Assembly: GCA_937928335.1 (NCBI GenBank)
Contig: CALFWN010000162.1
Coordinates: forward strand, 1 to 6,133
Direction of reading: 5' to 3'
From: an uncultured Litoreibacter sp.
GTDB lineage: Bacteria; Pseudomonadota; Alphaproteobacteria; Rhodobacterales; Rhodobacteraceae
DNA: 6,133 nucleotides
Shown: positions 1 through 5,903 of the stretch, one piece after another
How the letters are laid out: each line of letters opens with the position of its first letter
Position numbering within the stretch: the stretch's first letter is position 1
Translations under genes and position numbers: made by a program
The notes under the pieces: generated by a model
What the model saw: only the letters and a program-made list of their open reading frames with translations
The model's database searches: none
Told to the model about the DNA's origin: nothing

Positions 1-98
1 GGATCAATCCGCCCCTCCATATAGGCAAAGCAGCGATGCAGCAGCCGGAGGATGTGGCCCAGATCCGGGTCATCAGGGCGGTGCCGCCGGGGCGTCAC
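1..98 (-). CDS. Partial protein, possibly a GNAT-family N-acetyltransferase (N-terminus only)
   Basis: An open frame starts with GTG at 98-96, overlaps the dmmC stop codon by four bases (GTGA) and runs off the left edge after about 32 codons. The visible protein begins (M)TPRRHRPDDPDLGHI and continues with LRLLHRCFAYMEGRID. The segment 'FAYMEGRID' resembles the first helix region of a group of alphaproteobacterial GNAT acetyltransferases. That resemblance is from memory and only the N-terminus is present, so the family call is tentative. The stop/start overlap and the absence of a terminator after dmmC suggest translational coupling as the fifth gene of the dmm operon. I see no strong Shine-Dalgarno before the GTG, which fits coupling but also leaves the start uncertain. 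Its role in amine metabolism is unknown. Confidence 0.45.
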   Translation of the reverse strand, partial: MTPRRHRPDDPDLGHILRLLHRCFAYMEGRID

Positions 99-1162
99 TT
101 TTGCAGCGGCGGCTCTGTCTCGGTATCGGGAAACACGCCCGGCGAGGTCGGCAGACCGTCATCAAACTGCGACAGGTAGTCGAGCATCATCGGACGGTTG
201 TCGATGAAGCCTTTATAGGTCGCCAGCTCCTCTGGCAGGTCACGGACAACCCGGTGCAACCTGCGGCCCCATTTGGGCTTGGTCATCAGGTCCTGAAAGC
301 TGCAGAGGTAGCAGCGGATCGGGAAGACCAGCGCGTTGGAGCGCGGCAGGCGGAAGAAGGTCTGTAACTCCACCCGCAAATGCTGCTTTTCGCCGATGTT
401 TTCCGGCGTCAGCGTGGTCTTCTGAATGCCCCATTTGTGGTAGTTTTCCGGGCTGGTATCCAGCAGCGGATTGACCGTCATGGTCCAGTTCAGCCGCCGC
501 GCGGGCGCGCCTTGCTGGATGTTCAAGAGGAATTTCAGCGCCCGGATAAAGATGCCTTTTTCATGGGCCAAAGGCACCGGCGCGTGCCATTCGAAGAAGT
601 TCATGCCGATGTCGAAATCCAGCGACCAATCAGCCTGCGTCGTGACCATGCCCGCATCCATCCACAGATTGTCCTCGCGCTGGTCCAGCACGCAGAAATC
701 ACCCTGGGTCTGGCGGGTGATATATTCCATCGGCCCGTAGGGCAGTGTGGTTTCGTCGAGGAAGGTAAAGCTGTCATCAATGCCCAGTGGTTTGTTCACC
801 CAGCGCCACTTGTCTCCGTCGCGGTGCAGTTCGAACAGGTCGGGGTAGTCTTCGGATTTGGAGACCATGATCAGCTCCAGCAGATCCCAGCCCGCCAGCA
901 CCATATGCGGCAACGATTGGCAGCGCAGAGGATCATCGGCCAGCACCATCGCGCGGTCGCGCATCTCGGCCACGTAATGCTCGTCCACATCGAAGCGCTT
1001 TTCATAGACAGAGCCTTCCGGGCCGCCGCGATGCTGCTCCATATTGACAGCATACATGTAGCTGTCCTCATGGAACGGGAACGGGAACCGGTCGATCGCC
1101 CAGTCAGAGTTGCGGAACGTATAATCGCCGCGGAAGGTTTCGTCGTTGAACTGGATGGTCAT
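95..1162 (-). CDS. dmmC: Dimethylamine monooxygenase haem subunit (DUF3445 / HODM alpha-like)
   Basis: 355-residue protein of the DUF3445 family, the haem-binding PAS-fold catalytic subunit of haem-dependent oxidative N-demethylase. With its partners it should convert dimethylamine, O2 and reductant to methylamine plus formaldehyde in the cytoplasm. Family-type blocks are visible: a 'TQGDFCVL' stretch near residues 152-159, 'EWHAPVP' at 191-197, 'RLNW' at 223-226, and 'LRVELQTFFRLPRS' at 262-275 followed by a hydrophobic strand. There is no signal peptide or membrane span. The ATG at 1162 overlaps the dmmB stop (ATGA), and GGAG lies 8 bases upstream, so the start is well supported. I cannot assign the haem ligand from sequence alone. 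The symbol follows the published dmmDABC order; the same subunit is called alpha in the HODM literature. The family is clear, the substrate is inferred from the operon. Confidence 0.88.
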   Translation of the reverse strand: MTIQFNDETFRGDYTFRNSDWAIDRFPFPFHEDSYMYAVNMEQHRGGPEGSVYEKRFDVDEHYVAEMRDRAMVLADDPLRCQSLPHMVLAGWDLLELIMVSKSEDYPDLFELHRDGDKWRWVNKPLGIDDSFTFLDETTLPYGPMEYITRQTQGDFCVLDQREDNLWMDAGMVTTQADWSLDFDIGMNFFEWHAPVPLAHEKGIFIRALKFLLNIQQGAPARRLNWTMTVNPLLDTSPENYHKWGIQKTTLTPENIGEKQHLRVELQTFFRLPRSNALVFPIRCYLCSFQDLMTKPKWGRRLHRVVRDLPEELATYKGFIDNRPMMLDYLSQFDDGLPTSPGVFPDTETEPPLQK

Positions 1163-2145
1163 CTATCAAGCTCCAATGATTTGCCCACAAAGCGGCTGAC
1201 GCAGGGCATGATTTTCTTGGCCGAGGCGTGTTCTTCATCGCTCAACCAGTGGTCGCGATGCACGAACTCGCCGTCGCTGGACACCACGCCGGTTTCGCAT
1301 TGCCCACAAGACCCGCCGCGACACAGGAACGGGGCCTCGACCCCTGCCCGCTCGATGGCTTCCAGCAGGCTTTCATGCTCTCCGACGATGATGGTCTTGT
1401 CCGATCTGCACAGGCGCACCTCAAACGGCACGCCGGGTTGCGGGGCCAAGAATTCCTCAGAATGCACATTCGCATCAGGCCAACCTGCGGCGGATGCCGT
1501 GGCATGGACCCAGTCGATCATCCCCTTTGGCCCGCAGACATAGGCGTTGGTGCCCAGGGGCTGGCCGTCAAGCAGGTCTTCCAGCGCAATCGCCTGGCTC
1601 TGGTCGTCATAATAGATGTGGACCTTGCCGGGGTATTTGTAGGTTAGCACGTCTACATAGGTGCCGAGGCTTTCGGTCCGGCAGGCGTAGTGCAGCTCCC
1701 AATTGCCGTTGGATTTTTCCAGCTGGGCGATCATCGCCATGAAGGGCGTGATCCCGATGCCGCCTGCAAAGAAAATGTGCTTCTTGGCCCGCAGATCGAG
1801 GGAGAACAGGTTGACCGGATAGGTGATCACCATGTCGTCGCCCGGCTTGACGTTGCGGTGCATGTAAAGCGAGCCGCCCCGCCCCTCATCATCGCGTCGC
1901 ACGGAGATGGCGTAGGTGCTCAGATCATTGGGGTCAGACATCAGCGAATAGGGGTTCAGGCGCGTGCGGCCATTGTCGTCCATCTCGACAACCGTATGCG
2001 CGCCGCCGGAAAACGGCGGGAATTGCGCGCCGTCGCGGCGGGTGAATTCAAAGCGCGTGACCAGATCGTTCAGCGGGACAACGGCGCTGACGGTGACGTC
2101 GATCTTCTCGGCACCGGGCTTGGCTTTTTGGGGTGCGGCGCTCAT
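1159..2145 (-). CDS. dmmB: Dimethylamine monooxygenase reductase subunit (PDR/VanB-type FMN, [2Fe-2S])
   Basis: 328-residue reductase of the phthalate dioxygenase reductase type, expected to carry electrons from NAD(P)H through FMN and a [2Fe-2S] cluster to the haem subunit. Domains in order: a flavin-binding barrel with 'RLNPYSL' at 62-68 and 'GRGGS' at 88-92; a nucleotide-binding domain with 'GGIGITPF' at 128-135 and 'CGP' at 204-206; and a C-terminal plant-type ferredoxin domain with four cluster cysteines at 275, 280, 283 and 315 (C-x4-C-x2-C-x31-C). All key elements are intact and the length is usual for the family. The ATG at 2145 overlaps the dmmA stop (ATGA), with AAGGGG about 8 bases upstream. 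Its 3' end overlaps dmmC in the same way, which implies coupled translation and near-equal subunit amounts. The reductase class is certain; the specific partner is inferred from position. Confidence 0.9.
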   Translation of the reverse strand: MSAAPQKAKPGAEKIDVTVSAVVPLNDLVTRFEFTRRDGAQFPPFSGGAHTVVEMDDNGRTRLNPYSLMSDPNDLSTYAISVRRDDEGRGGSLYMHRNVKPGDDMVITYPVNLFSLDLRAKKHIFFAGGIGITPFMAMIAQLEKSNGNWELHYACRTESLGTYVDVLTYKYPGKVHIYYDDQSQAIALEDLLDGQPLGTNAYVCGPKGMIDWVHATASAAGWPDANVHSEEFLAPQPGVPFEVRLCRSDKTIIVGEHESLLEAIERAGVEAPFLCRGGSCGQCETGVVSSDGEFVHRDHWLSDEEHASAKKIMPCVSRFVGKSLELDR

Positions 2146-2738
2146 TCGTATATCCCCTTGGATGGTGGCACGTTGCCGGGGTCTTCGGCGTCAATGCAGA
2201 CACCCTGATAGGCGGCCAGACGGCGAGAATAGTGATCCCGGACAAACAGGTTCAACCCGCAATGGGCGCAGACGAACGGGTCCACCTCCACGTCTTCGGT
2301 GATGCCTTTGCAATGCACACATTGCATCCGCCGCGCGATGGAGCCGCGATGTTCGGTCTGGATCGCCGTAAACGGATAGCCGGCCTGCATCGCCTCGTTC
2401 TGCGCCTGCCCCATCAGACCTTCGGTGCCTGCAAGATAGATTTGCAGACCCATATGCGCATCCTGCAAAACGCGCTGAATGCGCGTGACGGAGGCGGCAT
2501 AAGTTGGCCCCTCATAGAATTGCGCGGGGTTCAGCGCGCGGAGCTTATCGGCATGATCGGTGCCGCGCGGGATATAGATGATGTGGGTGCTCGCCATCAG
2601 CGCTGGCGTCGCAATTGCAAGGATCGCCTCGGCCCCTTCAGCATCAGCGATCATCAGGTGATGCTTGCCCGGACGCGCCTCCAGCGTGCCGTAGACGGGG
2701 CGGCTTTTGATCGCGGGCGGGAATTCAAACTTCGACAT
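2142..2738 (-). CDS. dmmA: Dimethylamine monooxygenase small subunit, DmmA family (CxxC/CxxC protein)
   Basis: 198-residue protein starting MSKFEFPP. An upstream in-frame ATG at 2771 would add 11 residues, but it lies at the edge of a hairpin loop and lacks a ribosome binding site; the ATG at 2738 has AAGAGGA five bases upstream. The N-terminal two thirds look like a small alpha/beta domain with hydrophobic strands (for example 'THIIYIPRGT' at 51-60 and a 'LQIYLAGTEGLMG' region near 98-110). The C-terminal third has C140-x2-C143 and C157-x2-C160 separated by 13 residues, a zinc-ribbon or rubredoxin-like knuckle, plus C181. This matches the DmmA family between gcvT-like and reductase genes, corresponding to the gamma subunit of HODM. 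Its exact biochemical role is less clear than that of its partners. The CxxC pairs may bind zinc structurally or iron for electron transfer; sequence alone cannot decide. Confidence 0.82.
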   Translation of the reverse strand: MSKFEFPPAIKSRPVYGTLEARPGKHHLMIADAEGAEAILAIATPALMASTHIIYIPRGTDHADKLRALNPAQFYEGPTYAASVTRIQRVLQDAHMGLQIYLAGTEGLMGQAQNEAMQAGYPFTAIQTEHRGSIARRMQCVHCKGITEDVEVDPFVCAHCGLNLFVRDHYSRRLAAYQGVCIDAEDPGNVPPSKGIYE

Positions 2739-2743
2739 GGATG

Positions 2744-2750
2744 TCCTCTT
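2744..2750 (-). promoter_or_regulatory. Ribosome binding site that fixes the dmmA start
   Basis: On the minus strand AAGAGGA is followed by CATCC and then the ATG at 2738. No comparable site precedes the alternative ATG at 2771, which is held at the edge of the hairpin at 2760-2787. This supports the shorter 198-residue DmmA. Confidence 0.7.
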
Positions 2751-2759
2751 GAAGACAGG

Positions 2760-2787
2760 AAGGGCGCGCATCGAGCTGCGCGCCCTT
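2760..2787 (-). other. Perfect 11-bp hairpin between dmmD and dmmA
   Basis: The arms AAGGGCGCGCA (2760-2770) and TGCGCGCCCTT (2777-2787) are exact reverse complements around a six-base loop. The structure begins five bases after the dmmD stop codon and ends ten bases before the dmmA ribosome binding site. On the minus strand it is followed by CCTGTC with no U-tract, so it is not a convincing intrinsic terminator. It more likely acts as an mRNA-stabilising or processing element, or as a partial terminator that sets the ratio of dmmD to dmmABC. The function is inferred; the stem itself is read directly. Confidence 0.7.
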
Positions 2788-2792
2788 TGATC

Positions 2793-3944
2793 TTAGCCTT
2801 TGGCGGTGCGGATGGATTTGTCTTTGTCGTAGAACGGCATTTCTTCTGCCGTTGCTGCCAGCTCGGTTCCGTCAGGCTGCACGACCGTCAGTTTGGTACC
2901 AGCCTTCGCCACGCTCGGATGCAGACGCGCAATGGCAACCGAGTATTTGTTCAGCTCCGAGGACAGACCGTAGGTGATCACGCCGACATCTTTGCCGTCC
3001 GCGTGGACACGGGCAAACATCTCCATCTGGTCCATGCTGTCGGAGAGCTTGACGCCGTAGATTTTGAAGCGTTCTTTGCCCTCCATCGTATAATGGTTCT
3101 CCGCCCCGATGAAACCTTCCTTGCCGGGGGAGACCACGAAATCAAGCCCCAGCTCCCAGAGGCTGTCGCCCGCGGGGGTGCCGTCCTCGAACGGGAACGT
3201 CTCGGAATTGTCGCCGGGATAGAACAGCAGGTAAGACTCAATCCGCAACATGTCCAAAGTGCTGAACTGCGTGGGTCGGATACCCATGCTGCCGCCATCC
3301 GACAAGATGTTGTCCCAGACATGCACCCCGTCCTTGCGGCCTACGAAAATCTCGTAGCCGCGCTCACCTGTGTAGCCGGTGCGGCTGATCATGACGTTGC
3401 GGCCAAAGAGCTTGGTGTGCATGATCCCGAAATAGGCCAGGTCGCGGATACCATCGACATGTTTGGCGAGGAAATCCACCGCCACCGGCCCTTGCAAAGA
3501 CATATCATGCAGGTCGTCATCCATGATGACGGAGCAGTTCTTGGCCGCCGCCACTTTGGTCAGTTGCTCCATGCCCGTCCCGGTGCCATGCACCACCATC
3601 CACGAGTTCACTGCCAGATGGTAAATCACGCAGTCATCCACAAAGAGGCCACGCTCATCGAGCATTGCGGCATAGGTTGAGCGGCCCACCCCGATCTTTT
3701 CGACATTGCGAGTGGTCACACGGTCAATGACATAGGCCGCATCTTCGCCCACCACATGCACCTTTTTCAGGCCGGATACATCCATGAGACCTGCTTTGGT
3801 GCGGATCGCCTCATAGTCGGCTTTCGCCCGCTCAGGGGTGTTGTCATAGAACCAGGCGGTTCCCATCCCGTTCCAGTCTTCCAATTCGCCGCCGATCTCG
3901 GCATGGCGGCCAGCAAGCGCGGAATGTCTCCAAAGAATGGCCAT
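2793..3944 (-). CDS. dmmD: GcvT-like tetrahydrofolate-dependent subunit of dimethylamine monooxygenase
   Basis: 383-residue member of the aminomethyltransferase (GcvT) family, expected to bind tetrahydrofolate and capture the formaldehyde released by dimethylamine oxidation as 5,10-methylene-THF (the delta subunit of HODM). GcvT landmarks are visible: 'GLFVDDCVIYHL' at 99-110 with the conserved aspartates D103/D104, 'SLQGP' at 149-153, the signature 'RTGYTGERGYEIF' at 188-200, 'LDMLRIE' near 230-236, and a C-terminal 'GKEGFIG' loop at 274-280 leading into the GcvT C-terminal barrel. The ATG at 3944 has GGGGAGA upstream (plus-strand positions 3949-3955). It is the first gene of the dmm unit, about 115 bases after the amt terminator, and is separated from dmmA by 54 bases carrying a hairpin. 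It is not glycine-cleavage GcvT itself: no gcvH or gcvP is near, and the dmmABC partners follow directly. Confidence 0.88.
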   Translation of the reverse strand: MAILWRHSALAGRHAEIGGELEDWNGMGTAWFYDNTPERAKADYEAIRTKAGLMDVSGLKKVHVVGEDAAYVIDRVTTRNVEKIGVGRSTYAAMLDERGLFVDDCVIYHLAVNSWMVVHGTGTGMEQLTKVAAAKNCSVIMDDDLHDMSLQGPVAVDFLAKHVDGIRDLAYFGIMHTKLFGRNVMISRTGYTGERGYEIFVGRKDGVHVWDNILSDGGSMGIRPTQFSTLDMLRIESYLLFYPGDNSETFPFEDGTPAGDSLWELGLDFVVSPGKEGFIGAENHYTMEGKERFKIYGVKLSDSMDQMEMFARVHADGKDVGVITYGLSSELNKYSVAIARLHPSVAKAGTKLTVVQPDGTELAATAEEMPFYDKDKSIRTAKG

Positions 3945-4057
3945 GATGTCTCCCCTGTTTTTTTGAGTCTTTTGTTAGCGGTATTCAGCCCCAGCCCAAT
4001 TCAAAAAGCAAGAACGTGAGGCAAATTATTTTCCTGTCAGGCAAGTCCCTGAATGCG
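3945..4057 (-). promoter_or_regulatory. dmmD leader and probable promoter region
   Basis: This stretch between the amt-operon terminator and dmmD must hold the dmm promoter if the terminator is efficient. It is more AT-rich than the flanking genes. It contains two direct copies of AGGCAA (plus strand 4019-4024 and 4039-4044), 20 bases apart or about two helical turns, and a short CCTGTCAGG dyad at 4033-4041 touching the second copy. I could not pick out a convincing -35/-10 pair. The ribosome binding site for dmmD is at 3949-3955. Confidence 0.4.
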
Positions 4058-4085
4058 AAAAGGCCGCCCTTCGAGAGCGGCCTTT
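4058..4085 (-). terminator. Rho-independent terminator of the amt unit
   Basis: A nine-base perfect stem, GCGGCCTTT at 4077-4085 against AAAGGCCGC at 4059-4067, with two further inner pairs around a TCG loop. On the minus strand it ends in TTTT. It lies 16 bases beyond the stop of the 57-codon gene, so it closes the amt-small ORF transcript and insulates it from dmmD. Confidence 0.78.
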
Positions 4086-4101
4086 CCAGTAGTGTTTTGG
4101 C

Positions 4102-4275
4102 TTACTTGTCGAAGCGCGACGCTTTCTTTTTCTCGGACGCATGGCCAAGCACCAGCACCGCCGCGCAGATCACGGCTGCGATGAAGGTGTAGAAACCGGG
4201 CGCTGCCGACCCCCACCCCATGAACATCGCGCCATCCACGACCGACCAGCTTGCTTCATCATATGGAAAACCCAT
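4102..4275 (-). CDS. Small single-span membrane protein downstream of amt, unknown function
   Basis: 57 residues, starting MGFPYDEASWSVVDG and ending EKKKASRFDK. AAGGAG lies six bases before the ATG (plus-strand 4282-4287), the gene starts 20 bases after the amt stop, and a terminator follows at once, so it is very probably translated with amt. One hydrophobic segment spans about residues 26-45 (after PGFYTF, running to VLVLGH). The N-terminal part is acidic and rich in glycine and aromatic residues; the C-terminus carries lysines 49-51, so the positive-inside rule predicts N-out, C-in. I do not recognise a family. It occupies the place next to amt where many bacteria carry the PII gene glnK, but it has no PII features. 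A small Amt accessory subunit is a reasonable guess, not shown by sequence. Confidence 0.75.
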   Translation of the reverse strand: MGFPYDEASWSVVDGAMFMGWGSAAPGFYTFIAAVICAAVLVLGHASEKKKASRFDK

Positions 4276-4295
4276 CGTTTTCTCCTTTTCTCAGA

Positions 4296-5699
4296 TTATT
4301 CAGCAGGGGCAGCCGAGGCGGGAATGCCTTCGGGGTAGCCCTGAGCTGGAACTTTGACGGTATCCATACCGGCAATCTCGGCCCCTTCCGGCACACGCAG
4401 CATCCCGAACATTTTCAGGATCAGCGAGATCACGTAGCCCGGCACGAAGCCCAGCAGGAAGAAGACGACAGCGCCTACAATCTGGCCCACAAGGCTGATC
4501 GTCGGAACCTCACCCGCCGCACCCTGCAGCGCAGGGAAGCCGGAGGCGAAGACGCCCAGCAGGATCAGACCGTAAAGCCCGATCGTGCCATGCACCGTCA
4601 CCGCGCCTACAGCGTCATCAATGCCGCGTTTCTCGAGGAAGGTTGCGCATGGCTTCAGAATGACGCCTGCAGAGAACGAGATAATGAAGGCCAGCGCCGG
4701 GTAGTAAATATCCAGACCAGATGCGACCGAGATGATCCCGGCCAACGCGCCGGACATCATCCAGAACGGGTCTTTCGTCATGATCCACGCACCGATAATG
4801 CCACCTGCAACCGCCATCAGGATGTTGAAGGACAGCGCGGACAGCGTGATCGGCGTGCCGTAGATCGTCGCAAACTTGTCGGGGAACCACGACCATGCCT
4901 CACCCGGAGGCACAACGCAGGCCATCAGGAAGCCCCAGAAGCCGACGATGATCAGCATCAGGCCAACGACAGTGAGCGGCATATTATGCCCGGCAAGGTG
5001 ATTGGCCGTGCCATCGGCGTTAAACTTGCCGACCCGAGGCCCGAGATTGATCAAGACACCCAGCGCGAAGAACCCTGCAACCGCGTGGACCAGCCCCGCC
5101 GCGCCAAAGTCATGCAAGCCCCATTGGGTGACCAGCCAGCCATCCGCGTGCCAACCCCAGGCAGCAGCCACAACCCAGGCGAACGAGCCCAGCACGATGG
5201 CCAGGATGACAAAGCCCACGGTCTGGATACGCTCGATGACCGCGCCAGACATGATCGAGGCCGTGGTCGCTGCAAACAAGGCAAAGGCCCCGAAGAACAC
5301 GCCAGAGATATTGTCGGCGATATTTGGCCCCATATACTGAGCGCTTTCACCCCAACCCCAGGCGATGGAATTGGCGTATTCAACGCCTGAAATGCCCATC
5401 GGGCCAGCTTCACCCGGAATACCTGTTGGAAAGCCGAAATAAACCCACCAGCCAAAAAAGTAGAAGGTCGGGATCATAAACGCGAAAGCCAACAGGTTTT
5501 TGGCACCTGATGACAATACGTTCTTCATCCGGGACGCGCCCATCTCATAGGCCAAAAAGCCCGCATGGATGATGATCATCAGCGGGATTGTCAGATAATA
5601 ATAGGTTTCGGCAAACATGGTGTTGGTGACTTTCGCACCGCCCCCCGCCGCCTCTAACTCGGCCACTTTGGCAGCGAGTTCCGCAAGTTGTTGTTCCAC
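4296..5699 (-). CDS. amt: Amt-family ammonium/methylammonium transporter
   Basis: 467-residue inner-membrane channel of the Amt/Mep/Rh family, moving ammonium and often methylammonium into the cell. About eleven hydrophobic spans fill residues 30-432. The pore histidines are present: H205 in 'LHDFGAAGLVHAVAG' (with the conserved D197) and H370 in 'DDAVGAVTVHGTIG', together with the 'GHNMPLTVVG' block at 237-246. The cytoplasmic tail from about 433 ('LRVPEGAEIAGMD') resembles the PII-responsive tail of the family. The start is GTG at 5699 with GGGGG six bases upstream; no in-frame ATG lies close upstream, and the first internal Met (residue 28) lacks a ribosome binding site. The GTG start gives a 17-residue heptad-like helix (LAELAAKVAELEAA) before the first span instead of a classic signal peptide. 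It is co-transcribed with the 57-codon gene and lies between dmm and mgs genes, hinting at a role in amine metabolism. Confidence 0.93.
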   Translation of the reverse strand: MEQQLAELAAKVAELEAAGGGAKVTNTMFAETYYYLTIPLMIIIHAGFLAYEMGASRMKNVLSSGAKNLLAFAFMIPTFYFFGWWVYFGFPTGIPGEAGPMGISGVEYANSIAWGWGESAQYMGPNIADNISGVFFGAFALFAATTASIMSGAVIERIQTVGFVILAIVLGSFAWVVAAAWGWHADGWLVTQWGLHDFGAAGLVHAVAGFFALGVLINLGPRVGKFNADGTANHLAGHNMPLTVVGLMLIIVGFWGFLMACVVPPGEAWSWFPDKFATIYGTPITLSALSFNILMAVAGGIIGAWIMTKDPFWMMSGALAGIISVASGLDIYYPALAFIISFSAGVILKPCATFLEKRGIDDAVGAVTVHGTIGLYGLILLGVFASGFPALQGAAGEVPTISLVGQIVGAVVFFLLGFVPGYVISLILKMFGMLRVPEGAEIAGMDTVKVPAQGYPEGIPASAAPAE

Positions 5700-5747
5700 G
5701 ATAGACCCCCGTGTCTTTCTGTTGGCATTCAGTGCACCGTCATATGC

Positions 5748-5789
5748 AATCGCGCGATGCTATGGGGAATGAAGCATGACTTCGCGATT
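5748..5789. repeat. Nested inverted repeats in the amt leader/promoter region
   Basis: AATCGCG (5748-5754) pairs with CGCGATT (5783-5789), and inside it ATGCT (5757-5761) pairs with AGCAT (5773-5777), giving an interrupted stem around an 11-base loop. The left part also contains a perfect 10-bp palindrome, ATCGCGCGAT (5749-5758). It lies about 49 bases upstream of the amt start and could be an operator or an RNA leader structure. The function is unknown. Confidence 0.4.
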
Positions 5790-5805
5790 CAGGCGACTCT
5801 TTTTT

Positions 5806-5825
5806 AACTTAGGTGAAAATAAGTT
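5806..5825. promoter_or_regulatory. Candidate operator: AACTTA-N8-TAAGTT dyad
   Basis: AACTTA (5806-5811) and TAAGTT (5820-5825) form a perfect six-base inverted repeat with an eight-base spacer, in an AT-rich patch of an otherwise GC-rich region. It lies ten bases upstream of the candidate mgsA -35 box and about 107 bases upstream of amt, in the only region shared by both divergent promoters. It has the shape of a site for a dimeric helix-turn-helix regulator; the protein is unknown. Confidence 0.4.
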
Positions 5826-5834
5826 TCCCACGGG

Positions 5835-5863
5835 TTGAGCGGTCGATTTTTCGGTGCTAGCGT
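5835..5863 (+). promoter_or_regulatory. Candidate sigma-70 type promoter for mgsA
   Basis: TTGAGC (5835-5840) and TAGCGT (5858-5863) are separated by exactly 17 bases and would start transcription about 30-35 bases before the mgsA ATG. The -35 match is good and the -10 match is weak, so this is only a candidate. Confidence 0.35.
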
Positions 5864-5903
5864 TTGAGTCGAACTATTCATCACCTGTGGGAGGGCCCCG
5901 GCC

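Noticed and set aside
380..1543. Plus-strand open frame of 387 codons opposite dmmC and dmmB
   Set aside because: It is antisense to DUF3445 and reductase sequences with clear motifs, and its own translation has no recognisable motif.
2739..2771. Longer DmmA start at 2771
   Set aside because: The ATG lies at the edge of the intercistronic hairpin loop without a ribosome binding site, whereas the ATG at 2738 has a good one.
2760..2787. Calling the dmmD-dmmA hairpin an intrinsic terminator
   Set aside because: No U-tract follows the stem on the minus strand, and dmmA-dmmC are expected to be expressed with dmmD.
2133..3680. Long plus-strand open frame (515 codons) opposite dmmA and dmmD
   Set aside because: It lies antisense to two well recognised genes, has low-complexity His/Arg/Ala-rich composition typical of a mirrored GC-rich frame, and shows no domain. 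It is a shadow.
4251..5390. Plus-strand open frame of 379 codons opposite amt
   Set aside because: It is very rich in Arg, Asp, Gln and His, as expected from the complement of a hydrophobic transporter, with no family resemblance.
5724..5737. Possible sigma-54 promoter (TGGCATTCAGTGCA)
   Set aside because: There are only eight bases between GG and GC instead of the required ten.
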